Origin: Dictyobacter arantiisoli
Lineage (GTDB): Bacteria > Chloroflexota > Ktedonobacteria > Ktedonobacterales > Ktedonobacteraceae
Assembly: GCF_008326305.1 (NCBI RefSeq)
Contig: NZ_BIXY01000009.1
Coordinates: forward strand, 51,569-115,568
Direction of reading: 5' to 3'
Length of the DNA: 64,000 bases
A model generated the notes under the pieces. The model searched no databases. It worked only from the letters and a program-made list of their open reading frames with translations, and was not told the origin of the DNA. Position 1 is the stretch's first letter, and each line of letters starts with the position of its first letter. Shown here piece by piece: positions 37,427-46,982 of the stretch. The translations under genes and the position numbers were made by a program.

Positions 37427-38389
37427 CTAAGCAGGTTGCATGAGCTGATAGATTGATTGTGTGTATTCGAATTCTTCAGCGAGCCCTTGCTGGAGTGTAA
37501 TTAAGGGATGGTAATTCAGGTATTGTTGTGCTCGTCTGGTGTCAGCGTAGGTATGGCGCACATCTCCATGTTGTTTGGCTTCAAACGCAACCTGTAGCTT
37601 GCTACTACTCACCTCTGCCAACATATCGATGACACTTCTCAACGTGACCCGCGATCCCCCTGCGATATTCATGACCTTGCCAATTGCCTCCTCCGAGGTC
37701 GCCGCACGAATGTTCGCTTCTACCACATCTGAAATGAAGGTAAAATCTCGTGTTTGAAAACCATCATCAAAAATTCGAATGGGCTCATGTTCCAGGATGG
37801 CTTTACAAAATTTATGAAAGGCCATATCTGGCCGTTGACGTGGACCATAGACGGTAAAGTAACGTAGTGAGACTGTAGGAACCTGAAAATTATGATAATA
37901 GAGGCTGCAGAGATTTTCTGCAGCTAGCTTGGTTACCCCATAAGGAGAAAATGGCCGCAGTTGACTATCTTCCACAATTGGAAAGGTCATGGCATCGCCA
38001 TAGACAGAAGATGAAGACGCGTAGACAATACGTTTGATATTGCCTACCTGAAGTGCGGTTTCCAGCAGGCGCTGGGTCGCCAGAACATTGCATTCTGTAT
38101 AGCGAGCAAACTCCTCACCCCAACTGGCGCGCACCCCGGCCTGTGCTGCCTGATGGAAAATCCAATCTACCCCTTCAAGCAGTTTTGCTAGAGGAAGATG
38201 GATGAGATTACCTTCAATGAATGTAAATGTATCCCATGAACGTGGACCTTGCAGATTCTTTTCTTTGATTGCGCGATCATAATAGTCGATGAAGGCGTCA
38301 ATTCCACAAACTTCATGTCCATCTGCCAGTAAACGCTCGGTCAGATGAGAGCCAACGAAACCTGCGGCACCCGTAACTAAACAGCGCAT
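37427..38389 (-). CDS. NAD-dependent sugar-nucleotide epimerase/dehydratase
   Basis: A 320-residue extended short-chain dehydrogenase. The NAD site is CLVTGAAGFVGSHL; catalytic Ser and YxxxK are in YASSSSVYGDA and SPYGVTKLAAENL; the sugar-binding end has YFTVYGPRQRPDMAF and GFQTRDFTFISDV. It most resembles UDP-glucose or UDP-glucuronate 4-epimerases and GDP-mannose 4,6-dehydratase relatives; the precise reaction is not clear. GGAGG is nine nt before ATG 38389. It supplies an activated sugar to the cluster's glycosyltransferases. Confidence 0.9.
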   Translation of the reverse strand: MRCLVTGAAGFVGSHLTERLLADGHEVCGIDAFIDYYDRAIKEKNLQGPRSWDTFTFIEGNLIHLPLAKLLEGVDWIFHQAAQAGVRASWGEEFARYTECNVLATQRLLETALQVGNIKRIVYASSSSVYGDAMTFPIVEDSQLRPFSPYGVTKLAAENLCSLYYHNFQVPTVSLRYFTVYGPRQRPDMAFHKFCKAILEHEPIRIFDDGFQTRDFTFISDVVEANIRAATSEEAIGKVMNIAGGSRVTLRSVIDMLAEVSSSKLQVAFEAKQHGDVRHTYADTRRAQQYLNYHPLITLQQGLAEEFEYTQSIYQLMQPA

Positions 38390-38481
38390 GATATTCTTCC
38401 TCCGTTTTTAAGCGATGACTAGATGTAGCTCGTACATCAGATGCTTGTCTCTTTTCAGTATATCCGGTTGAATGTCATGAG

Positions 38482-39672
38482 CTAGGCGGCTGTAAGTTGC
38501 AAGTTGGCAGCAAATTCTTCCTGGACAGCCATGCTTTTCTTGAGAAACACCCGCCAGCTATAGTGCTCTTCTGCGAATAGTCGTCCTTTTTCTCCCAATA
38601 CTTTAGCCTGCTGGGGATCACTGAGCAACTCGATTGCCCCCTGTGATAGCCCTTCAGCAGTTGGGGGAACTAGCAGCGCGATATCCGGTGAGAGAACCTG
38701 TGTTTGTGAATAAATCTCTGTTGCCAGAATTGGTTTTCCTGAGTGGAGATAGGTATATAGTTTTAAAGGTGTGTTGGTCCCTTTACTACGTGGACTGAGC
38801 AATATATCTGCCAGGGCCATATACTTTGGCATTTCCGCCAGGGGATGTTGTCCAACAAAGCGGATAACATGGTGAACACCAAGCTCCTTCGCCTGTGCAT
38901 ACAGGCGCTCAATCTGAGCATTTTGACCTCCGACCAGCACATAGGTCGCATCTGGAAACATTTTGTGTACGGCGGGAATACTACGGATCAGGCGCTCGAT
39001 TCCCTGGTATGTTTCTAAGGTGCCGGTATAAACCAGAACTGGTCCTGTTCCCAGACCGAGTTCCTGGCGTGTCAACGCGATTTCTGCCTGGGATGGAGCG
39101 GGTAAGCTCTCATCAACGGCAGAGTTTTCGATCATATAAATGGGCGTTTTTGAAGTCATACTGCGTGCGGTTCCTTCAATATCGGGACAGATGGCGATGA
39201 CCGCATGTGCTTTTTGTACAATCCACTTCTGTACAATCTCGACAATACGAATCAGCCAGGGATTATGCGTAAATTCAGAGCTTACAATCTGCTGTGAGAG
39301 GTCAGAGTGCATATAGTAGAGATGCTTGCGTCCAAACAGCGCGCTTAAGAGAATTCCCATTGCTCCAGCCTCTTCATGCGTGTGCAGGCAGTCATAGCGA
39401 CTGATACAGAGACGCCAGAGGGCGAACAGAAAGACAAGAAGATCTAATGGGAATTTCGCCATCGAAGGTCCAACTTTTACTTGATGGAGACCAGGAATAG
39501 CTGGGATACGCAGAATACGGAGCCCTGGTAGATCAACTGGTTTCCCAATGTGATAGGTGACGAGATCAACCGTGTGACCCATGTATAAAAGCGCTTTAAT
39601 ATGATGGTAGATAGCAAATGGTGCTCCGCGTTCTTCTAAAAATGGTTGAGGGGCAATCATTAAGATTTTCAC
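38482..39672 (-). CDS. Glycosyltransferase family 4
   Basis: A 396-residue GT-B cytosolic glycosyltransferase. N-domain: ILMIAPQPFLEERGAPFAIY, THEEAGAMGILLSALFG. Donor site: PVLVYTGTLETYQGIERLI, VIRFVGQHPLAEMPKYMALADILLSPRSKGTNTPLKLYTY with the Glu-like loop, and a C-terminal helix. Family GT4 uses mostly GDP-mannose or UDP-glucose, agreeing with manC at 4-5 kb, but the substrate is inferred. The start codon is GTG at 39672 with GAGAGG eight nt upstream. An unusual structured region (39697-39931) lies just upstream. Confidence 0.9.
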   Translation of the reverse strand: MKILMIAPQPFLEERGAPFAIYHHIKALLYMGHTVDLVTYHIGKPVDLPGLRILRIPAIPGLHQVKVGPSMAKFPLDLLVFLFALWRLCISRYDCLHTHEEAGAMGILLSALFGRKHLYYMHSDLSQQIVSSEFTHNPWLIRIVEIVQKWIVQKAHAVIAICPDIEGTARSMTSKTPIYMIENSAVDESLPAPSQAEIALTRQELGLGTGPVLVYTGTLETYQGIERLIRSIPAVHKMFPDATYVLVGGQNAQIERLYAQAKELGVHHVIRFVGQHPLAEMPKYMALADILLSPRSKGTNTPLKLYTYLHSGKPILATEIYSQTQVLSPDIALLVPPTAEGLSQGAIELLSDPQQAKVLGEKGRLFAEEHYSWRVFLKKSMAVQEEFAANLQLTAA

Positions 39673-39696
39673 TGCTTAATCCTCTCATTGTCTAAC

Positions 39697-39931
39697 CTCG
39701 ACTTTGTACAACTTGAAAACGTGAGCTCGAAAATGCGTCGCACTCACCCTTTTTCTCAGGCTCAAAAGCCTAAAAATGTACAAAGTCGAGCTAACAAAGT
39801 GTTTGATTCCCACTCCCATCGGGTTTTTGTGGCTCACCCACAGGTGGGCGCTGACGAAACCCTTTTGAGCACCGTAGGTACGAAAACTCATGCACAGAGA
39901 TCGTGGTGAGCATGGGAATTAAACACTTTGT
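39697..39931. repeat. Two consecutive branched inverted-repeat structures
   Basis: Unit A (39697-39790) has a perfect 14-bp outer stem CTCGACTTTGTACA with inner pairs GTGAG/CTCAC (39721-39747) and AGGCT/AGCCT (39758-39772). Unit B (39794-39931) has a 19-bp outer stem (39794-39812 with 39913-39931, one G-T pair) with inner pairs GGGTTT/AAACCC and CCCACAGGTGGG. Only 3 bp separate them. Each could fold like a cloverleaf. They lie between the GT2 and GT4 genes. Function unknown: structured RNA, miniature transposable element or mRNA processing site are all possible. Confidence 0.6.
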
Positions 39932-40004
39932 AAGGGCGTCTCTTTCTATCAGTGATCAGGTTTGTGTGTTTGTTGTACTGCGCTGACCTATGGAATGTAG
40001 TAGT

Positions 40005-41072
40005 TTAATGGCTAGAAGCAATTTCCTTCTGACCATTCTTCTGCGTTTTGGTTTGTTCCTGGTTGTGCGTTTGTTGTTCAATAAGTGGCATTGTTTTACC
40101 TTGATCAGGGTGTATCTGTTTCACAACATAGATGGGCTTATCCTGCGTTTCATGGTAGGTACGTGTGAGCAGTTCGGCGATCAGACCAGAGAAGATGCTG
40201 AGCAGACCAAAGCTTGTAAAGAGCAGGGCTGTAGGAAACAACGGTGAACGTTGACGATGTTGCTGTGACGGGAGCACTGTTCGTCCCAAAGCATACAGCC
40301 CTGTGCTGATTCCTAATCCCAAAGAGGTCAGGCCAGGGATACCAAACGCATAGAGTGGTTTCTTTCCAAAGCTTCCCAGGAATTTTAAGGTTGTGAGATC
40401 GAGGAGCACGCGTACAACGCGAGAAATGCCATATTTGGATTTACCGAATTGACGTGCATGATGTGTAACTGCAAGTTCAGTAATCCTGGCACCCGCCAGG
40501 GCTGCGTAGGCTGGAATGAAGCGGTGCATCTCTCCATAGAGATGAATATGACGGAACACCTCATGCCGATAGGCTTTGAGGGTACAGCCATAATCGTGCA
40601 GATGAACCCCGGTGACTTGCGAGATCAATTGATTGGCGAGCTGGGATGGGAATTTGCGGCTCCATTGCGCATCCTGGCGATCTTTACGCCAACCGCTGAC
40701 CACATCATATCCTTCTTCAATCTTCTCAATCAGGCGTGGGATATCAATTGGATCATTTTGGAGATCGCCATCCATAAAGACAAGGATTTCTCCCTGACTG
40801 TAGGCTACCCCTGCCGCCATGGCAGCTGTTTGTCCGAAATTACGACGAAAACGCACGATGCGTACATGTTCATCGTGTTCAACCAGTTGATTGAGTTGTT
40901 TGAATGTACTGTCACTACTGCCGTCATCAATATAGATGATTTCGTAGGTAAAGGATTGCTGGCTTAAGATATGTTCCAGGCGTTCATGCAGGTATGGAAT
41001 ACTCTCTTCTTCATTGTAAACGGGGACGATGATGGAGAGGTACTTTGAGCGTCTCTCGTTCATTTTTTTCAC
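40005..41072 (-). CDS. Polyprenyl-phosphate glycosyltransferase (GT2, DPM1/ArnC type)
   Basis: About 355 residues. The GT-A domain has IIVPVYNEEESIPYL, YIDDGSSDSTF, FMDGDLQNDPIDIPRLI and YDVVSGWRKDRQDA, all typical of enzymes that load a sugar from a nucleotide onto undecaprenyl or dolichyl phosphate. Two membrane segments follow near residues 235-260 and 285-310, then a hydrophilic tail rich in Gln and Lys. It would make the donor for the PMT-type transferase at 30-33 kb. I place the start at GTG 41072, with AAGGAG six nt upstream; an ATG three codons later is possible, and the frame up to 41150 lacks an SD. Confidence 0.9.
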   Translation of the reverse strand: MKKMNERRSKYLSIIVPVYNEEESIPYLHERLEHILSQQSFTYEIIYIDDGSSDSTFKQLNQLVEHDEHVRIVRFRRNFGQTAAMAAGVAYSQGEILVFMDGDLQNDPIDIPRLIEKIEEGYDVVSGWRKDRQDAQWSRKFPSQLANQLISQVTGVHLHDYGCTLKAYRHEVFRHIHLYGEMHRFIPAYAALAGARITELAVTHHARQFGKSKYGISRVVRVLLDLTTLKFLGSFGKKPLYAFGIPGLTSLGLGISTGLYALGRTVLPSQQHRQRSPLFPTALLFTSFGLLSIFSGLIAELLTRTYHETQDKPIYVVKQIHPDQGKTMPLIEQQTHNQEQTKTQKNGQKEIASSH

Positions 41073-41261
41073 ACTTGTCTCCTTCACACATATTTCCACA
41101 AGCAAGGTAGGACATGGTGCCACATTGATAAATCTCTGTATACGAATCAATCGTCATCTCAGCAGGGATACTTTAGTCGTTAGTCGTTGAGGTGGCGGCA
41201 CAGATAGTGTGAATGCTGCAACTGTCAGCCGTTGGGTTGGTGAGGTATCGGTTTGTCAGTA

Positions 41262-43985
41262 TCAGGGCAATGCGTTGCCACTAATACTGAGGAGTGGTTT
41301 CCCAAAGTAAATGGCGGTTGACGTTTTGCTGCTAATCTGCATTAAGATACGTCCATATAGCCCGGTATAGGTCTCTGGCTGCTGGGTAGTAAAGGTATCA
41401 TCACTCGCCAGTGGCATTCCTTCCCACTTCTGGCTTTGCCAGTTATAAATTTTGGCCCGTATATTGCCCCCACGAGCGGTCGTACTGGACCCCGGGCCTG
41501 CTGGATGGGTGATCAGATTGGGGATGGTGATGGTGATACTTCGTATAGAGATGTGCGAGGTGGCTGGCAATGGTAGCTCAAAGCGTACATTTCCTGTCGA
41601 AAGAGTATATGCTCCGGGCAAAATAGCACCTGCATCATAACTGTTAATGCCAATAATATTTCCCACAACCACATCCTGTGGGATCGTCATCAAGCCTGTG
41701 AAATCCATGGAGAGAGGCATCTGTAGAAAATTGATGTGTTGCCCATGTGGCGTGAGATTGTTAATGGTTGGCTCTTGTTGTCCATTTAAGGGGCTATCGG
41801 CCCATCCGATCAAAGTAGCCTGCGCTCCAGGAATGAGAAGTGGATCATAATCATTTTTCATGTTGGGATCAGGAATTTGTCCTCCTGTGACGTAAATATT
41901 GCCCTTATTGGCAATGGCATGCGTCAAACAAGAACCTTCACAGGCAGCATAGTTGTAGCCGACACCACTCAACGCCGATAGTAGCGCAACATGTTGCTGA
42001 AGTGGTGTGGCAGGCTGTTTTTTTTGTTGATAGGGAAAGTATTGTCCTGGTAAACCAGTTTGCCTGGCAATCTGTTCCGCCAGCGTTTGTTCCAGCGCCG
42101 GGATGGTACTTTTCAGTTGAATATCAAAACTGCGGGTTTGGTTGATAGCAAAGTGGCCGAGCGGAATGGCTGTATGTGGAAAGAGTACATAGGTATCACT
42201 CAATGTTGTGTGCAGGTTGTTATGAATCACGCCAAGAACGTGATTGTCACGTAAGGTAAGATGGCCAGTCAGATTACCCTGCAATTGCAGATCCTGTTCA
42301 GAGAACATCGGGTCCATTGACCAGAGATGGCTATTGTTCATAACAACATCGGTTGTCTTGTTCGTATATGTAATCCTGGCTGCTATGCTATTCATGGATT
42401 GTGCTGGTAGGGTTGTATTTGAGGTAAGATACTGTCCATCAATAGGTTCTGTGAGATTGGTGCCAGGGATTTGTAGTTGAACATTGCCCTGGTTAGGAGA
42501 CAGGATGCCCAGATAAGTGGTGATATGTGCTGCATTGCCATTCTGATTAATTTGAATCAAGGAAACACTATTACTATTCACGGCTCTGTTTTTTTGATAG
42601 TAGGCAACGCCATAGGAAAGTAATGAAAAAATCAATATGCTGCTGAGGATCACGCGCCAGTGCCAGAAACGAGCCTGATGGTGTTTACGCACCATCCAGA
42701 GACGAATCGGTCCCAGGCAGAGCAGGTAGCCGATCAAGAGGAGAAATAATTGGAAAGTTCCTGAAGACATGTCGGGAAGAAGAAAATTAACGATCCCACC
42801 ACGGGTCAAAATCTGGCCGGGACCACCGTCATAGTTTTGTGCGCCACTGGCAATCAATAATCTATCGCTTAGCGTACGCTGGAGTAGCGCTTGCCATAAG
42901 GAAGGAGATACAGACCAGGTATCCAGGGGAAGCGCGGCAGGATCAAATGCGAGATAGACGATACTTCCCGCGCCCTGATGACCTTGTACGATGAGGGGAA
43001 TGTTATTTTCGCTGACAATCGTTTTGCTGTTTGAGAACGCACTTTGCTGATGGATGGTTGCTGTACTGATAGTTGGTTGCAGTGGTGGAATATCACTGGT
43101 ACTGGTGGCAGAGAAGTCGCCGTTAAAAGAGAGTAAATGTGTTTGCGCTGGCAAAAGGCTCAGTCCTTGCATGGTGACAGGGAGAAGTGTTGAGGGTAAT
43201 CCTGTAAATGTCCGTTGCCAGCTTAAACCACCTACTTCGAGCAAAATACCTCCACGGTTGACCCATGTTTGCAAAGTTTCTAACTGCTGTATATTTAATG
43301 TATTCGTTGCAAAGTTGTCGAGCACTATCACATCAAAATTTTCGAGGACTGCTTCTAGCGTAGGCATTGTGCGAGCATCAAGATGGGTTACATTGACTGA
43401 TGTGGATTGATTAATCAGCGTGATTTTGGTGAGTTGCGCTGAAAGAGCTGTGTCGTCTGAAAGGATACCTACGAGGGTATCACCAGCCTGAACTTCGTAA
43501 CCCTGACGACTGACCTGCTGGTTGATTGTTTTCCCATTCTCGTCGCTGATTGTCGCGAGAAAGCCGCGTGTGAGCAGATTGCCACTATACCGAGGTGCAT
43601 AGAGAGTATATTGCTTTTGTGTACCTTGTGCCAGAGCAATAGATTGATTGAAACTCCAGGGAGAGAGAGCATCTATATGTTGTGCCATGCTGCCTCCGGA
43701 GAATGTCTGGACAGCGAGAGTGCCTTGAAATGCCGGGCCACTATTATTTATGGTCACATGCACTGGCGTCCAGTAACCTGAACGATAGGTATTGTCAAAG
43801 CCTGCATCAACGGCGATGGTCAGGTTATTGGCATTATTTGAGCTTCTGGGCAGCAGAGCAGGGGCCATACAATAATGCAGTGTCAAAAGCAGGAGGGCTA
43901 CCATGCTAATGCCCACAACGCTAAAGAGAGCTGCCTTCTGGCGTGTGATTGGTGTCAGGAGCCAATCGCGCTGGCTGATTCGCAT
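41262..43985 (-). CDS. Large membrane-anchored protein of unknown function
   Basis: About 907 residues. A membrane segment near residues 17-40 (ALFSVVGISMVALLLLTLHYC) leads to an exported region with beta-sandwich character (AVDAGFDNTYRSGYWTPVHVTI, then GTLAVQTFSGG). A class I glutamine-amidotransferase-like fold is suggested by FDVIVLDNF, LQTWVNRGGILLEVGG and GAGSIVYLAFDP, without catalytic Cys. Membrane segments near residues 405-425 and 445-465 follow, then another extracellular part with jelly-roll features. ATG 43985 has GGGAAAGGG about 10 nt upstream, better than the GTG at 44006. It is probably the first gene of the glycan cluster. The family is not recognised. Confidence 0.75.
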   Translation of the reverse strand: MRISQRDWLLTPITRQKAALFSVVGISMVALLLLTLHYCMAPALLPRSSNNANNLTIAVDAGFDNTYRSGYWTPVHVTINNSGPAFQGTLAVQTFSGGSMAQHIDALSPWSFNQSIALAQGTQKQYTLYAPRYSGNLLTRGFLATISDENGKTINQQVSRQGYEVQAGDTLVGILSDDTALSAQLTKITLINQSTSVNVTHLDARTMPTLEAVLENFDVIVLDNFATNTLNIQQLETLQTWVNRGGILLEVGGLSWQRTFTGLPSTLLPVTMQGLSLLPAQTHLLSFNGDFSATSTSDIPPLQPTISTATIHQQSAFSNSKTIVSENNIPLIVQGHQGAGSIVYLAFDPAALPLDTWSVSPSLWQALLQRTLSDRLLIASGAQNYDGGPGQILTRGGIVNFLLPDMSSGTFQLFLLLIGYLLCLGPIRLWMVRKHHQARFWHWRVILSSILIFSLLSYGVAYYQKNRAVNSNSVSLIQINQNGNAAHITTYLGILSPNQGNVQLQIPGTNLTEPIDGQYLTSNTTLPAQSMNSIAARITYTNKTTDVVMNNSHLWSMDPMFSEQDLQLQGNLTGHLTLRDNHVLGVIHNNLHTTLSDTYVLFPHTAIPLGHFAINQTRSFDIQLKSTIPALEQTLAEQIARQTGLPGQYFPYQQKKQPATPLQQHVALLSALSGVGYNYAACEGSCLTHAIANKGNIYVTGGQIPDPNMKNDYDPLLIPGAQATLIGWADSPLNGQQEPTINNLTPHGQHINFLQMPLSMDFTGLMTIPQDVVVGNIIGINSYDAGAILPGAYTLSTGNVRFELPLPATSHISIRSITITIPNLITHPAGPGSSTTARGGNIRAKIYNWQSQKWEGMPLASDDTFTTQQPETYTGLYGRILMQISSKTSTAIYFGKPLLSISGNALP

Positions 43986-44472
43986 GTTTCTATGGCCCTT
44001 TCCCACTGCTTCAAGTTGTTTCTAAAGGGATGCAATAACGTTTTGTTTTGATACGATCAAAGAAAGCCAACGTTCGTGACATCCTTTGCCTGTAAATATC
44101 ACCACAATAAGTATATTTGATATTTCCTGTTACACTTTGAATATGCATGAGGCAAAATGATAGACATTCCAATGCATAGTATAATAGTAAATTTTTGGCG
44201 CGCTTTTGTCTAGTACCATGCAATGGAAGAGGTAGCTTGCTGTTTGAAAAATTTTATGGTTATCAGCGGCGTCGTCTGGCTGTTTTATCTGATTGGGGAT
44301 TGTTGAGCATGCTTGTGGGCGCAGGTCTGCCATAGCGCAGACTCTCATCTGGGGAACTGTTGATGCTTCGGGATACATGGAGCGTCTCGGAAAGCGCAGC
44401 GCTTTAAGCGGAACGAAATCGATCCCATTGTCTTGCCAAAAGATAGCCGTTCTCTAGAGAGTATTTTGCTGC
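43986..44472. other. Intergenic, no gene seen
   Basis: About 490 bp between the large membrane protein and the methylase gene, both on the minus strand. It must carry the promoter of the glycan cluster and the 3' region of the methylase gene. No strong hairpin, promoter pair or ORF is recognised. Confidence 0.45.
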
Positions 44473-46908
44473 TCAGAGCAGATCGGTATTTGGCAGGAGA
44501 CCCATGCGATACTTGATGTCATAGTTGAGGATAAAGTCTAACTCTTCTGGTGTGAAGCCGTAGTGTTGCGCCAGGATGGTATCGATGGCATCAATAATCG
44601 TTTTAGATTTCCTGGCATAGATGGTGTAGCTGCCTGTTTGCCCTCGTTTCAAATGTTTGGCATAGCGGCAATAATCTTCCATCAGTTGTTGGCTATAGTG
44701 TTGGAGTTGTTGAACGATGGATGGATTATCTGGATAGGTGAACCTGAAGCCAAAGAGCATGTAATCTTTAAGGTTAAAGCTATCAAAGGTGATGGTGTAG
44801 TACCACCAGAAGAGGGAACTATTGTAGAGTGCGACAAAGACATCGCGTTCATATCCTTCGCGAAAGAAACACTGTTTATTTGAGGTTGTATGGTACGGCC
44901 AGGGGAAATTGACAAAAACTTTCCAGTAAAGTCCGCCCGCAGTACGATAATACATTGTATTGTGATTGGGGATGCGTGAGAGATAGGCGCTGATTGGTTG
45001 ATGTTGCAGGACTTTACTTAAAATCAAATTCTCACACTGTTGACTAATTTTGGGGTAGTAATGACGATTAAGAGGATCTCGCGGAGCGCTAATCTGATGA
45101 TAACTTAAGCGTGCAAAGAGCAATGGACGTTGTTCCTGCGCCCATTTGATCAAGTGGGTGCTAAAGCGTTGTTCCTGTCCGTGGGATTTCGTAAGATAGA
45201 TGGCAGTTGGAATACTGGCAACCTTCCCGCCGGAGAAAAGCATAGAGGGGCGAAAGTGATAAAAGGAGATCCAGCTGACCGGGAACCAGTTGCGAAATAT
45301 TTCCAGAAATGGTTGCATGTTTTTTGTCGCAAAGGCCGCGAGTGGCAGGATCATACCATGGCGTCCTTGTGGTGAGAGCAATTGTTGACTTCTCTCGACA
45401 ATACAGGTATAGAGATTAGCACAGACACGGGTATGAAAATGATTGAGCGAATAGGGGAAGGTTTGTTCGGTATATTCGACATATGGAGGGTTCCCAATAA
45501 TTACAGCAAAACCTCCACCGGCTAATATATCTGTGAATGCTTGCTGCCAGTGTTCCTGTAGGGATGGTGCCTCTAAATGGGAAGAAGTTGGATAGATATC
45601 CTGTGGTTGCTGGATATATTCGATGAGTGTGTTGCCTGTGTGAATATTATGATCAATATCAGGTAATGGCTCAATGTCTTCAATCGTTTCGACTTGTGCC
45701 AGTAGTTTGAGGAAGAGGTGGAGCTTACAGATTTCAGTTGCCTCTTCCATAATATCAATACCATAAAGGTTGTTGGTAATAATTGTTTTTAAAATGCTAT
45801 AAGGCCATTGAGATAGTCGGGGGAGCAGAGTGTTCATGGCGTCATGTTTTTGCAGTTGTTCGAGGCAGGCTTCATACAAAGGGAACAGGGTACGAAGCGC
45901 GGCAAGCAAGAAGGCACCTGATCCACAGGTGGGATCGAGAATGGTTATGCTGGTTAGTTGTTGATAACAGGCCAGTAATAATGCGGGGTCGGAGAACGAA
46001 TAGATGACATCGCGAGCAAAGCACGTAATATGTAGATTATACGAAATAAAATCGTCAATTTGTTTTACCTGTCCTGTGCTGAGGCATTCTCGTATTGTGG
46101 TATATCTGTTGCGGCGTTGTAGATATTCACGTGGGGTTTCATCAGGTAGATAGTGCGGGCTGGCTATGACCTCAGGAATATAGCGTTCTGGCGTGTTCTG
46201 GAGTAATTGCCAGATGGGACTTTCATCTGCAAACGTCGTTGGGATTTTCTGGGCCAGCACATCAAAGAAATAAGGAATGATGGTATTGTTGGCGATATAA
46301 GCGGTGGTATCTTCACGCGTGTAGTAAGCTCCCATCTGTTGCTGATTGACATATTGTTCAAAAATGTAGCCCAGAATATCGGGTGTAATGCTGCCTTTTT
46401 CCCTGCTGAGTGGTTCATCGAGATGCCAGTGATAGTGGTCGAAGAAAGTAAAAAGACGTTTAAAGGCTGCATCTGGAATGAGCAGTGCAGGCTCACGATA
46501 TTCAAACTCGCGCAGCGTAAAGAGGTTACTGCCCAGATAGGGAACCTTGCCAAGTCGCGCCACGATATGGGGTGGATGGGTGGGCATGCCTAATCCTTTT
46601 TGGAAGAGCAATGGCAGAAATGAGCAATAAAACATATCCCGCCCAATTTCATGACATGTGCGTTGGAGGTGATGGTTAAGATAGTGACGATCACCATCCA
46701 AAAAGCCGCGTGTCTGGAGGAAGTAGATAAACATCAGACGGTTCAGCAGCAGAGAGGCCAGTTGCTCCTGTTCTTGTCGTGAGAGTGAACTGTCCTGGAG
46801 TTGAAAATGATTCTGAAAGGTTGTCCGTTCCACTTTAAAACGATCATAGAAATGCTTAATGATCTGCTCAATATTCTGAAAAGATGAATAATATCCAGTA
46901 GTAAGCAT
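44473..46908 (-). CDS. Eco57I-type N6-adenine DNA methylase (paralogue 2)
   Basis: An 811-residue gamma-class adenine methyltransferase. SAM motif I is ILDPTCGSGAFLLAAL (near residue 328), catalytic motif IV is IGNPPYVEY (near 474). The N-terminal helical region (LLLNRLMFIYFLQTRGFLDGD, then ITPDILGYIFEQYVN and MGAYYTREDTTAYIA) and the target-recognition C-terminus (ending TPEELDFILNYDIKYRMG) match type IIG/PglX-like proteins. I see no PD-(D/E)xK nuclease motif in the first 200 residues and no restriction or helicase gene nearby. It might be an orphan methylase, part of a defence system encoded elsewhere, or a diverged type IIG enzyme. It follows a paralogue by 74 bp on the same strand. Confidence 0.88.
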   Translation of the reverse strand: MLTTGYYSSFQNIEQIIKHFYDRFKVERTTFQNHFQLQDSSLSRQEQEQLASLLLNRLMFIYFLQTRGFLDGDRHYLNHHLQRTCHEIGRDMFYCSFLPLLFQKGLGMPTHPPHIVARLGKVPYLGSNLFTLREFEYREPALLIPDAAFKRLFTFFDHYHWHLDEPLSREKGSITPDILGYIFEQYVNQQQMGAYYTREDTTAYIANNTIIPYFFDVLAQKIPTTFADESPIWQLLQNTPERYIPEVIASPHYLPDETPREYLQRRNRYTTIRECLSTGQVKQIDDFISYNLHITCFARDVIYSFSDPALLLACYQQLTSITILDPTCGSGAFLLAALRTLFPLYEACLEQLQKHDAMNTLLPRLSQWPYSILKTIITNNLYGIDIMEEATEICKLHLFLKLLAQVETIEDIEPLPDIDHNIHTGNTLIEYIQQPQDIYPTSSHLEAPSLQEHWQQAFTDILAGGGFAVIIGNPPYVEYTEQTFPYSLNHFHTRVCANLYTCIVERSQQLLSPQGRHGMILPLAAFATKNMQPFLEIFRNWFPVSWISFYHFRPSMLFSGGKVASIPTAIYLTKSHGQEQRFSTHLIKWAQEQRPLLFARLSYHQISAPRDPLNRHYYPKISQQCENLILSKVLQHQPISAYLSRIPNHNTMYYRTAGGLYWKVFVNFPWPYHTTSNKQCFFREGYERDVFVALYNSSLFWWYYTITFDSFNLKDYMLFGFRFTYPDNPSIVQQLQHYSQQLMEDYCRYAKHLKRGQTGSYTIYARKSKTIIDAIDTILAQHYGFTPEELDFILNYDIKYRMGLLPNTDLL

Positions 46909-46982
46909 GTCTATGCCTCATTTGACGTAACTATTTTTCGCTTATAATACTGTTTATCCTTTTATTTGTAAAGTAGTCAAGT

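Noticed and set aside
39697..39931. CRISPR array
   Set aside because: The repeats are inverted, not direct, and there are no regularly spaced identical units.
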